Shown: piece after piece, positions 17,210 through 26,956 of the stretch
Layout of the letters: each line of letters opens with the position of its first letter
Numbering within the stretch: position 1 is the first letter of the stretch
Origin: Fimbriimonadaceae bacterium
GTDB lineage: Bacteria; Armatimonadota; Fimbriimonadia; Fimbriimonadales; Fimbriimonadaceae
Direction: 5' to 3'
DNA: 64,000 nt
NCBI GenBank assembly: GCA_026129685.1
Contig: JAHCHO010000004.1
Span: 310,001-374,000, forward strand
Notes under the pieces: model-generated
Told to the model about the DNA's origin: nothing
The model's input: the letters and a program-made list of their open reading frames with translations, nothing else
Databases searched by the model: none
Position numbers and translations under genes: made by a program

Positions 17210-18118
17210 TCAGCGGGCGAACACGCGGATGCCGCCGTCCCTTCCTCCCACCAGGATGCGTTCTCCCGAGGGATCGTACTCGAGGGCGGTCACCCGAACG
17301 CCCGGCGTGGGCGCCGCCGCGACAAGCTCTCCGGAGAGGGACCGAACGCTCACCCCGCTCACGCTCGCGGTCGCGACCTCGTCTCGAACCGGGTCGAGGG
17401 CGACCAGGGGGAGGCCGGTTCCGACCGGAAAGACGGAAACCCGCTCGAATCGATCCAGGTCGTAGACCTCGACGGTCTCCAGCGTTCGCACCGCCGCGCG
17501 CGGCATCGTTGTCGAGACGGCGGAGCCCAGGGTATGGCCGTCCGGCCGCGCGTTCCACCGTTTGCGCGTCCCTTGGTCGGTCCAGACGGTGAGCGTGAAG
17601 GGGTCGCATCCGACGAGCGTTTGCCGGTCTGACAAGAAGTCCATTCGTGCGGGCGCGTCGTTGTCCTTGCGCTTACGAATCTTTCGGCCCGATGGCAGGA
17701 AGGCTTCCATGAGGCCGTCTTCGAACGACGCGATCAGGGACCCGTCCTGGGCGACGGCCACGGTGCTGGGGGGATTGATGAGAAAGGTCAGGAAGTTCGG
17801 TCCCTGGTAGCGCCATTCGACGTCCCCGGTCGACGCGTCGAGCGCCCAGAGGTATCGGCTCGCGGCGGCGTAGAGGCGGGTTCCGTCGAGAGAGAACGCG
17901 ACGTCGCGCATCCGGTCGGTGGCGGTCCCGCGCGAATGACGTCCGTGAAGATCGAAAGACCGCAGGACGCGCCCGCTTTCCGAGAGGGTGAGCCGCATGT
18001 CGCCGTCACCGGTTGCGAGAACCTTACGATCGGGAGAGAACTCGATGAGGCGGACCGGCCCGGTGTGCCACTCGTGGGTTTCGATCAGGGCAAGGGGTTG
18101 AACGGCTTGAGCGACCAT
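17210..18118 (-). CDS. WD40-repeat protein
   Basis: The product is 302 residues without a clear signal peptide. Repeated beta-strand units with endings such as VLATGDGDMRL, VAFSLDGTRLYAAAS, DPVRDEVATASVSGV and YDPSGERILVGGRDGG indicate a seven-bladed WD40-type propeller, with some blades degenerate. Such proteins are scaffolds. It is preceded on the same strand by the pyruvate dehydrogenase genes but separated from them by a hairpin at 18179-18208, so it is probably a separate transcript. The partner is unknown. Confidence 0.82.
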   Translation of the reverse strand: MVAQAVQPLALIETHEWHTGPVRLIEFSPDRKVLATGDGDMRLTLSESGRVLRSFDLHGRHSRGTATDRMRDVAFSLDGTRLYAAASRYLWALDASTGDVEWRYQGPNFLTFLINPPSTVAVAQDGSLIASFEDGLMEAFLPSGRKIRKRKDNDAPARMDFLSDRQTLVGCDPFTLTVWTDQGTRKRWNARPDGHTLGSAVSTTMPRAAVRTLETVEVYDLDRFERVSVFPVGTGLPLVALDPVRDEVATASVSGVSVRSLSGELVAAAPTPGVRVTALEYDPSGERILVGGRDGGIRVFAR

Positions 18119-18178
18119 GGACGAAAACCTCCGGCTAAGTCCTAATTCGTCGGAAAGGGCTCTTCCAGTTCCCCGCGA

Positions 18179-18208
18179 ACGGGGAAACCTCCTGCGAGGT
18201 TTCCCCGT
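18179..18208 (-). terminator. Hairpin terminator downstream of pdhB
   Basis: A perfect 13-bp stem (arms 18179-18191 and 18196-18208) with a CTGC loop lies 25 bases after the pdhB stop. No T run follows on the minus strand, so it would be a strong but atypical terminator or an RNA-stabilising hairpin. A second, mutually exclusive 6-bp stem pairs 18169-18174 with 18181-18186. Confidence 0.6.
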
Positions 18209-18232
18209 ACCGTTGCCGAACCGCGCGACCCG

Positions 18233-19255
18233 CTAGACCAGCCGGTCTACGGCGGCCAGCACGTCGTCGTCGCTCGGGATGCACTGGAGTTCGAGAACCC
18301 GGGAGTACGGCATCGGCACGTTCAGCCCGCCGACGCGCCCGACGGGCGAGTCGAGCGAGTCGAAGCAGTCTTCGGCGATGCGCGCGGCGATCTCGGCCCC
18401 GTACCCACCGTTCTTCCAGTCCTCGTACACCACGACCGCCCGATGGGTCTTCTCCACCGAGGCGTAGATCGTCGAGGTATCGAGCGGGAGTAGGGAGCGA
18501 ACGTCCACGACCTCCGCGCTGACGCCCTTTGCGGCGAGTTTCTCCGCCACCGAAAGGCACACGTGGACCATTCGGCTGTAGGCGACGAGGGTCAGGTCGT
18601 GGCCCTCGCGCGCCACCTTGGCCTTGCCGAACGGTACGATGAACTCGGGGTCCTCCGGCACGTCGCCCTTGATCCCGTACAGGCCGGGGCTCTCCGTGAA
18701 GATGACCGGGTTGTCGTCGCGGATCGCCGCCCGGAGCATGCCCTTCGCGTCGGCGGGCGTCGACGGGGCGACGACCTTCAGGCCGGGCACGTGCGCGAAC
18801 CAGCCCTCGAGGGAGTGGCTGTGTTGTGCGCTCAACTGGTTCGCCGCTCCGCCGGGGCCGCGGATAACGAGCGGAACCTTCGCCTGGCCGTTCGTCATGT
18901 AATGGACCTTGGCGGCGTGGTTGATGATCTGGTCGAGGGCGAGGATCGAGAACGACATCGTCATCATCTCGACGATCGGCCGGAGGCCGGCCATCGCCGC
19001 CCCGACCGCCATCCCGACGATTCCGGGCTCGACGATCGGCGTGTCCATCACCCGGCGGGCAATCCCGGGCACGATGAAGTCGTCCCTTTCGGAGCCGAAT
19101 CGGTCGTAGAGCCCCTCCGTAACCCGGAAGGTGCCCTTGTAGCGCCCGATGTCCTCCCCCATGATGAACACGTTGGGGTCGCGCTCCATCTCCTCGATGA
19201 TGCAGTGTCGCACCGCTTCGCGGTACGTGATTTCGACGCGGGTGGAGGTGGGCAT
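18233..19255 (-). CDS. pdhB: Pyruvate dehydrogenase E1 component, beta subunit
   Basis: The product is 340 residues, the usual length. Thiamine-enzyme beta-subunit features include EEMERDPNVFIMGEDIG, FRVTEGL, the PIVEPGIVGMAVGAAMAGLRPIVE stretch, and PGGAANQLSAQHSHSLE. The ATG at 19253-19255 overlaps the TGA of the alpha gene by one base, so the two subunits are made together. E1 decarboxylates pyruvate with TPP and transfers acetyl to E2. The E2 and E3 genes are not in the window. Confidence 0.94.
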   Translation of the reverse strand: MPTSTRVEITYREAVRHCIIEEMERDPNVFIMGEDIGRYKGTFRVTEGLYDRFGSERDDFIVPGIARRVMDTPIVEPGIVGMAVGAAMAGLRPIVEMMTMSFSILALDQIINHAAKVHYMTNGQAKVPLVIRGPGGAANQLSAQHSHSLEGWFAHVPGLKVVAPSTPADAKGMLRAAIRDDNPVIFTESPGLYGIKGDVPEDPEFIVPFGKAKVAREGHDLTLVAYSRMVHVCLSVAEKLAAKGVSAEVVDVRSLLPLDTSTIYASVEKTHRAVVVYEDWKNGGYGAEIAARIAEDCFDSLDSPVGRVGGLNVPMPYSRVLELQCIPSDDDVLAAVDRLV

Positions 19256-20271
19256 CAGTGACCCGCCTCCGGCGACATGTCGGTGTACACGTGGTCGTAG
19301 ACCTCGGTGGGGTCGGGGTGGGGCGAGTCGTCGGCCGCCTCGAAGACCCTGGCCGCCGCCTCTTCCGTCTCCTGCTCGATCGCCTCCATCTTCTCGTCGG
19401 TCATCACGTTGTGCTCGCGCAGGTACTTTTCCAGGAGGTGGATCGGGTCGCGGTTCTTCGCTTCTTCGATCTCCTCCTTCGAGCGGTAGAGCCCTTGGTC
19501 GTTGTCCGCCGCGCCGTGCCCGGAGAAGCGGTAGGACATGACTTCGACGAGGTAGGGCTTCTGGTTTTCGCGGACCCAGTCCACGATGCGCTTCGCGTCC
19601 TGACGAACCTGCAAGAGGTCCATCCCGTCGACCCGCTCGTGCTTCATGCCGAACGGGAAGCCGCGCTTGTGGAGTTCGGTGTCGGCGGCGTGGTACTCAA
19701 GGCGGGTTCCCATCGCGAACTCGTTGTTCTCGATGATGAAGATGCAGGGCAGTTCGTACAAGGCGGCCATGTTGAGGGCCTCGAAGAACACTCCCGCGTT
19801 CGAAGCGCCGTCTCCCAGGAAGTTCAGCACGACCCGCTTTTCCTTGCGGTACTTCGCCGCCAGCGCGAGGCCGGCGCCGAGCGGGGTGTGCCCGCCGACG
19901 ATGCCCCAACCGCCGTAGAACCCGCGTGGAATGTCGTACAGGTGCATCGAGCCGCCCTTACCCCGGCTCAGCCCGCCCTGACGCCCCATGATCTCCGCCA
20001 TGCACGCCACCGGGTCGCTTCCCAAGAGCAGCGCGTGCGCGTGGTCGCGGTAGGCGGTGATGACGTAGTCGTACCCGACCTTGATCCGCGTCATCCATCC
20101 GACCGCGAGCGCCTCCATACCGATGTAGACGTGGAGATAGCCGCCCGCCTTTCCCTGTCGGTACGCGCGTTCGCAGTACCGCTCGAAATGGCGGATGAAG
20201 TGCATGTCGCGGTAGAACTTCTCAAGGTCGGCCGGAGATTCTAGAAGGTTGCTCGTCGCTTGTTTGGCCAC
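19255..20271 (-). CDS. pdhA: Pyruvate dehydrogenase E1 component, alpha subunit
   Basis: The product is 338 residues from GTG 20271, the first plausible start; upstream in-frame sequence is Pro/Arg-rich and does not resemble the family. The thiamine pyrophosphate motif GDGASNAGVFFEALNMAAL begins the binding loop and ENNEFAMGT ends it. GRQGGLSRGKGGSMH and the SYRFSGHGAADN phosphorylation-loop region are also present. It pairs with pdhB to form the heterotetrameric E1 of the complex. A branched-chain 2-oxoacid specificity cannot be excluded from sequence alone. Confidence 0.92.
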   Translation of the reverse strand: MAKQATSNLLESPADLEKFYRDMHFIRHFERYCERAYRQGKAGGYLHVYIGMEALAVGWMTRIKVGYDYVITAYRDHAHALLLGSDPVACMAEIMGRQGGLSRGKGGSMHLYDIPRGFYGGWGIVGGHTPLGAGLALAAKYRKEKRVVLNFLGDGASNAGVFFEALNMAALYELPCIFIIENNEFAMGTRLEYHAADTELHKRGFPFGMKHERVDGMDLLQVRQDAKRIVDWVRENQKPYLVEVMSYRFSGHGAADNDQGLYRSKEEIEEAKNRDPIHLLEKYLREHNVMTDEKMEAIEQETEEAAARVFEAADDSPHPDPTEVYDHVYTDMSPEAGH

Positions 20272-20479
20272 AATCCTTACCTGGGTGCCCCGTTTGGGGG
20301 CAAGGCGAAGCGCGCCGCGCCGTTGAGGACCGACTCCGCGAGGGCCAAGTGTACCCCCCTCCCAAAACCCGCTTTCGCGCCGGCCCTGTGGCCGGGTCGC
20401 CGACGCCCGGGACCTTTGGACGGACTTCCCGGAGACCTGCGTTACAGTGGTCGGCACTTCCGTCCCAGGTACGACGACC

Positions 20480-21139
20480 ATGCTGATCCCTTACGCCGCG
20501 CTCTTTCTCGCTCTGAACGCCTCGCCGACCGACCTCACCCGCGTCTGCAAGGCCGCCACGTCCGTTTCTTACGACTTCACCTTCAAGGGAGCGGGCGACG
20601 ACGGCAGCAAGGTCCGCGCCGAATCCCAGTTTTCGATCCACGTCAAGGCCGTCGAGAAGGACGGCCGCGCCAAGGCCGACTTTGCGGCCAAGACCTTCAG
20701 CCTCAAGATGGAGGACACCGAGATGGGTGCCTCCGGAACCCTGCCCTCGGCCTCCGTCCTGCTGGACGCCTGCGGGATGCCGGAGGAACTCTACGTGGAT
20801 GAGAACGCCTGGGTCTTCATGCTGTTCGAGTGTGCGGGGAGCCTTCCGGGCAAACCGCTCGAGACCGGCGAAACCTTCAAGGTCGCACGCACAAAGGGTG
20901 GCGAGGCGACCGGCACGATCAAGTTCCTGGGCCTCGTCGAGGTCGAGGGCAAGACGTTCCTCAAGCTCGAAACCAGGTTGGAGATCAAACCCGACTCCGA
21001 CCCGAACCCCGGCACGTTGGACGTCGTCGCGCTCCTCGATCCGGTCGATCGGTGGCCGGTCTCCATCAAGGGCACGCTGGGCATCCACGGCCAGGCGAGC
21101 GGCGCCATCGAATTTAGGCGACGAACCGTCTCGCCATAA
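20480..21139 (+). CDS. Hypothetical exported beta-rich protein
   Basis: The product is 219 residues from ATG 20480; the short hydrophobic N-terminus (MLIPYAALFLALNA) looks like a signal peptide. The rest is predicted mostly beta with alternating charged residues and a lipid-binding or sandwich-like feel. No domain was recognised. It is divergent from pdhA and 6 bp upstream of the flavin reductase-like gene, so co-transcription with that gene is likely. Confidence 0.68.
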   Translation: MLIPYAALFLALNASPTDLTRVCKAATSVSYDFTFKGAGDDGSKVRAESQFSIHVKAVEKDGRAKADFAAKTFSLKMEDTEMGASGTLPSASVLLDACGMPEELYVDENAWVFMLFECAGSLPGKPLETGETFKVARTKGGEATGTIKFLGLVEVEGKTFLKLETRLEIKPDSDPNPGTLDVVALLDPVDRWPVSIKGTLGIHGQASGAIEFRRRTVSP

Positions 21140-21145
21140 TCGGCC

Positions 21146-21772
21146 GTGATCCGTTACCGCACGATCGTCCCCGGCCACGCCGACTCGGGCAACCTCTATC
21201 GCACGCTCGCCTCCCTCGTGGTGCCGCGACCGATCGCGTTGGTCGGGTCCGTATCGGGTGACCGCGCCCCGAACCTTGCGCCCTTCAGCTTTTTCATGCT
21301 GGGGGGCGCGGATCCCCCCAGTCTTGCCGTCTCGCCCGTCGGCAGGTCGGACGGACGCCCCAAGGACACCCTGCGCAACATCGAGGAGACCGGCGAGTTC
21401 GTGGTGAACCTGGTGGACCGCGCACTTGCGGAGGCCATGAACTCGGCGAGCGCCGAGGTCGGGCCGGACGTGGACGAGTGGCGCCTTGCCGGCTTGACGC
21501 CCCTGCCCAGTGAGGACGTGGGTCCGCCGCGCGTCGCGGAGAGTCCGGTGCAGTTCGAGTGCCGCCTGTTCGAGATCGTGCGCCACGGCGGTCGACCGCG
21601 ATCCGCCAACTACGTGATCGGGGAGATCGTTCGGCTGCACGTCGCGGAGTCCCTTTGGCGCGAGGACCGCGTCGACCCAAACGCCTGGCGGCCCATCGCC
21701 CGCCTGGGCGGCTCGGACTACCTGGATACGGATATAATGGAGCGCTTTTCGCTCGTCCGTCCCAAGGCGTGA
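21146..21772 (+). CDS. Flavin reductase-like domain protein (DIM6/NTAB family)
   Basis: The product is 208 residues from GTG 21146. The FMN-binding split-barrel pattern is clear: LVVPRPIALVGSVSGD, NLAPFSFFMLGGADPPSLAVS, KDTLRNIEETGEFVVNLV. Proteins of this family bind FMN and act as flavin reductases or styrene-monooxygenase-type partners; many have unknown substrate. It is followed by smc after 21 bases, on the same strand. Confidence 0.87.
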   Translation: MIRYRTIVPGHADSGNLYRTLASLVVPRPIALVGSVSGDRAPNLAPFSFFMLGGADPPSLAVSPVGRSDGRPKDTLRNIEETGEFVVNLVDRALAEAMNSASAEVGPDVDEWRLAGLTPLPSEDVGPPRVAESPVQFECRLFEIVRHGGRPRSANYVIGEIVRLHVAESLWREDRVDPNAWRPIARLGGSDYLDTDIMERFSLVRPKA

Positions 21773-21793
21773 CGGCCCCCAACCAGATCGGGC

Positions 21794-24700
21794 ATGCGGC
21801 TCAAACGCGTCAGCATTTACGGCTTCAAGACCTTCGCCGACAAGACCGAGATCGACCTCCGCGGCGACCTCATCGCGGTCGTCGGACCGAACGGGTGCGG
21901 AAAGTCGAACATCGTGGACGCGATCCTCTGGGGGCTGGGCGAACCCAACGCTCGCCAACTGCGCGCCCAAACCGGCACCGACGTGATCTTCGCCGGAAGC
22001 TCGCGCCGGCGAGCCCTCGGATTCGCGGAAGTCTCGTTGTACTTCGACAACGAGGACGGTTCGCTTCCCGTCTCGACCCGCGAGGTCGTCGTCACGCGGA
22101 AGCTCGCCCGGTCCGGAGACGCCGCCTACTCGATCAACCGGGCGCCCTGCCGCCTGCGCGACCTCTACGATCTCCTTGCGGATTCCGGTCTCGGCAAATC
22201 CGGGTACGCGATCGTCGGACAGAAGGAGATCGACCAGGCGCTGGCCGCCTCCCCGGAAGAGCGCCGGGCCTGGGTGGATGAGGCGGCGGGCGTCCAACGG
22301 TACCGCCAACGCAAGCAGGAGAGCTTCCGACGGCTCTCCTCGGCCGACGAGCATCTCGCTCGCGTGCGCGACATCCTGCGCGAGGTCGAGGCCCAGCGCG
22401 AACCCTTGCGCGAGGATGCCGAGGTCGCGCGACGCTACCGTGGTGTCCTCGAGAGCCTGCGCCGCATCGAGGTCGGGCTCCTTGCCCGCCAAGTGGTGGA
22501 GCTTCGCGCCGAGATCGACGAACTGGAAAACCGGATTCGTGCGACCCAGACGGCGGGAGAACGCGAGAGCGCCCTCGCCGAAGCCGAAGATCGACGGGCC
22601 GAGAAGGCCCAACAGGATCTGCGTCGGATCGAGGACGCCCTGACCGCCGCGCGCGCCGAGCAACACCGACTCGCGACCGAGATCGAGCGTCACGAGGCCG
22701 AAATCCGCCTCAACGAACAGCGCGAACGGGGCCTCGACGAGCTTGAATCGCAACTCCGAGAGGACGCCGCCCACGCCGAATCGCGACTTTCGGAAGCGGA
22801 GGCCGAGTCGGCCCAGCGGAAGGAGGAGTCGGCGGAGGCCACCGACCGTCTCGAACGCCTCCGCGAGGAGACGGCGGGGGCCGGAGACGAAGCCAAGGCC
22901 ATCCGTGCCGAACTCAAGGCCCTCGACGACGAACTGGAGCAAGCCCGTCGGGCCCACGCCGACTGGCTGAAGCGGAACGCCGAAGAGGCCCACCGCGAAG
23001 AGCGGGTCCGCGAGATCGCCCGGGAGGTCGAGGGGATCGACGCATCCCTGCCCGAACTCGTGGCCGGGGTCGAGGAAGCCGAAGGGACCGTCGTGGCGGT
23101 GGACGCCGAGATTGCGGCGATCGAGGCGCGCGTCGCCAAGCTTCAGAAGGAACTTGCCGACCGACGCAAGGAGGACGCCCGTGCCGCCGAAGAGGACCGA
23201 GGCCTTCTGGGGCGCATCGCCTCGCTCGAGGGACGGCACCGCGCGATCGAGTACACGCTCGAATCCCACGAGGGCCTCAACCAAGGCGCCCGCGCCGTCC
23301 TCGACGCCGTCCAAAAGGGCCTTCTGAAAGGCGAGTACGTGCCGGTGGGCCAAGCCGTGGACACCGAGCGCAAGTACGCCGTCGCCGTCGAAACGGCCCT
23401 CGGGGCGGCCGCGAACGACCTGATCACCCCGGACGAACCCTCCGCGAAGCGGGCCATCGAGTACCTCAAGGCGGATCGGCTGGGGCGAGCGACGTTTCAA
23501 CCGCTCACGCTCGTTCACCCGCATCCCCCCTCGCGCGACCTGGAGGCGCTCCTCCGCCGGCCGGGCGTGCAGGGTCGGGCAAGCGACCTGGTTAAGACTA
23601 AGGCCCGCTTCCAGTCCGTGATCGAGAGTCTCCTCGGACGAATCCTCGTCGTGGACGATCTCGACGTCGCCTTCTCCCTCGCCAAGACCCCCGGTTGGAG
23701 CCGCGTCGTCACCCTCGAGGGCGAGGTGCTTCATTCCGGGGGGGCGGTCACGGGCGGCGCCACCGTCAAGCAGAGCTTCGGCATGGTCCAACGGCGCGCC
23801 GAGCTCGTCGAACTCGAGAAGCAGATCGCGACCCTCCAGAAGGCGCGCAAGGCTTCGGAGAAGGCAGGCGCCGAACGCGCCAAACGCGAGGCCGACGGCC
23901 TTTCGGCGATCGACGCCGCCAACCGCGAACTCGCCGCCGTCCGCCCGCGCCACCGAGAGGCGTCCCGTTGGGCTTCCGAGGTCCGCGACGAACTCGAATC
24001 GACGCGCAAGTCCCGGGAGCGCCTGGTCCACGAGGCCGAACGTCTGGGGAGCCGGGCCGCTCCCGCCGACCGGCCCCCCGACCTCGCGGGCATCGAGACC
24101 CGACGCGAGGACACCCTCCAACGCTTGGCCGCCCGATCGGCGGACGCCGAACAATCCGCCGCCCGCCTTCGCGAGTCGGAGGAGCGCGCCTCCCAAGCCG
24201 AACTGCTGGCCGAGCAGGCCGCGCGGCGTCTCCAGGCCCTTCGCGATGGCGAGGCCGCCCGTTCCCGGCGTCTCGCCTCGATGGCGCCCGAGCGGACGCG
24301 ACTGGCCGAGGATCGAACGCGGCTCGCGGCCGAAATCGAGCGACTCCGATTCGCCCGCAAGGAAGAGGACGCCCGCTTCTCGGAGACCGTTGAGCGCCGC
24401 AAAGAGGCGGAAGCCGCCGCCGAAGACGCCCGCGCCAAGGCGCGCGCCGCCCGATCGGCCGCTCTCGCCGCCTCCGAAGCCGTCCACCAAGCCGAACTCG
24501 CTCGGGCAAGGTCCGACGCGCGCCGCGCCGCCGCCGCCCAGCGCCTCGTCGAGGAGTACTCGCTCGACGAGTCCGCCGCCCAAGGGGTGCTCGACGATCT
24601 CGCGCCGGACGAAATCCCCGCCGACGCCGAGCGGCTCGTGGCCAAACTGCGCCGTGAACTGCGCGACATGGGGGACGTCAACCTGGGCGCCATCGAGGCC

Positions 24701-25297
24701 TACGAGCGCCTCACCGAAAGGGCCGACGAACTCGCCGCCCAAGTGGACGACGTGACGCGAGGCATCGAGGAGATTCGCAAGGGTATCGGTGAACTCGACC
24801 GCCTTACGCGCGATCGTTTCGTGGACACCTTCGCCAAGGTCCAAGCGGCCTTCGAAGAGACGTTCCTGCGCATGTTCGAAGGGGGTTCCGGCCAACTCGG
24901 CCTCTCGCGCGCCGACAACATTCTCGAAAGCGGGATCGAGATCGACGTCCAGCTACCCGGCAAGAAGAAACAGAAACTCGAGTTGCTTAGCGGCGGCGAA
25001 AGGTCCTTGTGCGCCACGGCGTTTCTGTTCGCCCTTCTGCGCGTCAAACCAAGTCCGCTCGTGGTGTTGGACGAGGTGGACGCGCCGCTCGACGGGCGCA
25101 ACGTCGAGCGCTTCATCGACATGCTGAAGTCGTTTGCGGCGACGACGCAGTTCATCGTCATCACCCACAACCCCACCACGATCGAAGCCTCTTCCGTTTG
25201 GCTTGGCGTCACGATGCAGGAACCCGGGGTGACGACGGTGATTCCCTGCTCCGTCCCCGTCGAGGCGTCCGGCCAACGGATGCTACCGATGGGCTGA
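21794..25297 (+). CDS. smc: Chromosome segregation ATPase SMC
   Basis: The product is 1167 residues, typical for bacterial SMC. Walker A GPNGCGKS is at 31-38. Long charged coiled coils flank a hinge (about 490-650, with GEYVPVGQAV and the GGAVTGGA end). The C-terminal head has signature LSGGE at 1065-1069 and Walker B LVVLDEVDAPLD near 1090-1101, then an H-loop ITHN. SMC dimers with ScpA and ScpB extrude DNA loops. The scpAB genes are not near. The coiled-coil composition leaves a very long open frame on the opposite strand that is not a gene. Confidence 0.97.
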   Translation: MRLKRVSIYGFKTFADKTEIDLRGDLIAVVGPNGCGKSNIVDAILWGLGEPNARQLRAQTGTDVIFAGSSRRRALGFAEVSLYFDNEDGSLPVSTREVVVTRKLARSGDAAYSINRAPCRLRDLYDLLADSGLGKSGYAIVGQKEIDQALAASPEERRAWVDEAAGVQRYRQRKQESFRRLSSADEHLARVRDILREVEAQREPLREDAEVARRYRGVLESLRRIEVGLLARQVVELRAEIDELENRIRATQTAGERESALAEAEDRRAEKAQQDLRRIEDALTAARAEQHRLATEIERHEAEIRLNEQRERGLDELESQLREDAAHAESRLSEAEAESAQRKEESAEATDRLERLREETAGAGDEAKAIRAELKALDDELEQARRAHADWLKRNAEEAHREERVREIAREVEGIDASLPELVAGVEEAEGTVVAVDAEIAAIEARVAKLQKELADRRKEDARAAEEDRGLLGRIASLEGRHRAIEYTLESHEGLNQGARAVLDAVQKGLLKGEYVPVGQAVDTERKYAVAVETALGAAANDLITPDEPSAKRAIEYLKADRLGRATFQPLTLVHPHPPSRDLEALLRRPGVQGRASDLVKTKARFQSVIESLLGRILVVDDLDVAFSLAKTPGWSRVVTLEGEVLHSGGAVTGGATVKQSFGMVQRRAELVELEKQIATLQKARKASEKAGAERAKREADGLSAIDAANRELAAVRPRHREASRWASEVRDELESTRKSRERLVHEAERLGSRAAPADRPPDLAGIETRREDTLQRLAARSADAEQSAARLRESEERASQAELLAEQAARRLQALRDGEAARSRRLASMAPERTRLAEDRTRLAAEIERLRFARKEEDARFSETVERRKEAEAAAEDARAKARAARSAALAASEAVHQAELARARSDARRAAAAQRLVEEYSLDESAAQGVLDDLAPDEIPADAERLVAKLRRELRDMGDVNLGAIEAYERLTERADELAAQVDDVTRGIEEIRKGIGELDRLTRDRFVDTFAKVQAAFEETFLRMFEGGSGQLGLSRADNILESGIEIDVQLPGKKKQKLELLSGGERSLCATAFLFALLRVKPSPLVVLDEVDAPLDGRNVERFIDMLKSFAATTQFIVITHNPTTIEASSVWLGVTMQEPGVTTVIPCSVPVEASGQRMLPMG

Positions 25298-25499
25298 ATC
25301 CCGTCGGGAACCTGGCCGCAATCTCCGAACCGGATCGTCTCGCGCGATTCTGAACGGAATATAAAAACTGGTGGCTTGCGCGAACCTGGCCGGGGCGCAC
25401 CGACGAAAGAAACCTCTTGACGGATTACGAGGGCCGCATTATGATACGAACACGACCCAACGAGGTCGCAAAACCGGTCCATTGAGAAGGAGGACCCAC

Positions 25500-26312
25500 A
25501 TGAAGAACAAAGCGTTTCGGACGTGCTTGGTTGGCGCGTCTACCATCTTCGTCGTTTCGGCGCAAGCCGGCATCCTAGGCGTTACCGATTCCCGCGTTCA
25601 GGGGTTCTTTAGCACCCAGAACGGTGGCTTCTTCCTGAGCGACCCCCTTGGCCAGGCGTTCGTCGCACCGCCGGCCGGCATGGCGGCGATCGCAGGCGCG
25701 AACGGAGTGGACTGGGTTCCGTTCACCTTCCCGAATCCGCGTGTCTACAACGGGATCGACAACGCGCCGGCGGGCCAGCGCACCGCCACGTTCACCGCGA
25801 TCGTCGGCGGGTTCGTGACCGCGAACTCGGCCAACATCAACAGCACCTTCATCCTGACGCCGCAGACCTCGTTCCTTCGCCAAGAGGCAGGCGCGGTCGG
25901 GGTTGCGTTCACCCAGCTGAACTTCAGCATCGACTATGCGGTCAACGCGGCCGGCGTCGCGGGCGGCAACCAGCAGGCTCGATTCCGCGCTTTTGGCAAC
26001 GTCCTCGCGGGGGGCTATGCCCGGTACCAGTCCCACTTCAACTACTGGGACGTGGCGACGGGCAACCTGCTGGGGAGTCTCAACCTTGATACCGGCGTGA
26101 TCAATGCGGCCGGCGCGTTCAACGTCCCCCTGGCGGACAACCAGTTCGTCAACGGGATCGCGGGGGCGGGCACCGTCCGCATCAACGGCTGGGCCAAGTG
26201 GGAAGGCGATCCGATGGAGATCAATGTCGAGTCGGTGCCGGAGCCGGCGTCGTTCCTCGTCCTGCTGAGCGGCCTGCCGCTGTTCCTCCGTCGCCGGAAG
26301 CGAACGGCCTAG
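25500..26312 (+). CDS. PEP-CTERM sorting domain protein
   Basis: The product is 270 residues from ATG 25500, with a textbook AAGGAGG site six bases upstream, much stronger than most in the window. The N-terminus (about 1-23) is a signal peptide. The C-terminus has VPEPASF, a hydrophobic helix and the basic tail LRRRKR, the tripartite PEP-CTERM signal cleaved by exosortase. The mature part is Gly/Ala/Asn-rich beta sequence with no recognised domain. It is therefore a surface or extracellular-matrix protein. Exosortase and related genes are not in the window. Confidence 0.9.
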   Translation: MKNKAFRTCLVGASTIFVVSAQAGILGVTDSRVQGFFSTQNGGFFLSDPLGQAFVAPPAGMAAIAGANGVDWVPFTFPNPRVYNGIDNAPAGQRTATFTAIVGGFVTANSANINSTFILTPQTSFLRQEAGAVGVAFTQLNFSIDYAVNAAGVAGGNQQARFRAFGNVLAGGYARYQSHFNYWDVATGNLLGSLNLDTGVINAAGAFNVPLADNQFVNGIAGAGTVRINGWAKWEGDPMEINVESVPEPASFLVLLSGLPLFLRRRKRTA

Positions 26313-26319
26313 GCGTCGG

Positions 26320-26353
26320 GGTCCCCGCCCGTTCCCGTCTTCGGGTGGGGACC
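26320..26353. terminator. Bidirectional hairpin terminator
   Basis: The arms 26320-26331 and 26342-26353 form a 12-bp stem with one G-U pair and a 10-base loop, in the 48-bp gap between the convergent PEP-CTERM and amidase genes. No long T tract, so this is a GC-type terminator that could act both ways. Confidence 0.65.
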
Positions 26354-26360
26354 TCCCCCG

Positions 26361-26954
26361 CTAGGAGCGCCGGTTCGCGACCGCTCGTCGCAGTCGAGGG
26401 AGTTCCTCCATTGCCTTCGATCCGGGGCAGTCGGTCTCGGCATAGTCCTGGTGGCCTTTGATGCGGCGAGGCGGGACCTCGTACCGCGCGGCGAGGAACA
26501 GGACCAGCTCGTACAGCGACTTCTTTTGGGCTTCGAAGAACGGCTCGGTATCGAGCATGCCCTCGATCACGATCAGGGCATGGCCCGTGGGGTCGTACTC
26601 GGTGTTGGTGTCGCCCGCCCATTCAAGGGGGCGTCCCACGCCGATGCGGCCGTCGGTCGAGATGTAGAAGTGATACGGCACGTCGCCCCAGGCGGGTTTG
26701 GTCTTGCCGCTCGCGAGTTTGTCCTCGCGCTGCGAGAAGAGTTGCAGGTTCGCGAGTTTGCGCTCGAGCAGCATCAGCGGCTTCTGGGGCGTGCCGGTGT
26801 GATGGATCGTGATGAACCGGATGCGGTGGCGATGCATCAAAGCGACGTTGGGCGCCTTCGCCCCCCACGCGACCCGAGACAGCACGGTCGGCATCGGGGG
26901 CAACGCCGGCAGAACCGGATAGCCGTAGAGGGACGGGTCGTCGCAGAACAGCAT
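26361..26954 (-). CDS. N-acetylmuramoyl-L-alanine amidase (Amidase_2/PGRP fold)
   Basis: The product is 197 residues. The amidase fold is shown by FITIHHTGTP (first zinc His), YHFYISTDGRIGVGRPLEW, and GHQDYAETDCPG, which supplies the second His region and the zinc Cys. A signal peptide is not obvious; export could use another route, or the protein may be intracellular. It cuts the amide between muramic acid and the stem peptide of peptidoglycan. It lies 2 bp after the VOC protein gene on the same strand. Confidence 0.9.
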   Translation of the reverse strand: MLFCDDPSLYGYPVLPALPPMPTVLSRVAWGAKAPNVALMHRHRIRFITIHHTGTPQKPLMLLERKLANLQLFSQREDKLASGKTKPAWGDVPYHFYISTDGRIGVGRPLEWAGDTNTEYDPTGHALIVIEGMLDTEPFFEAQKKSLYELVLFLAARYEVPPRRIKGHQDYAETDCPGSKAMEELPRLRRAVANRRS

Positions 26955-26956
26955 CG

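Noticed and set aside
20222-24895. A 1557-codon open frame on the minus strand, opposite smc
   Set aside because: It is antisense to the coiled-coil codons of smc, where strong GC bias removes stop codons on the other strand. Its sequence is low in recognisable domains.
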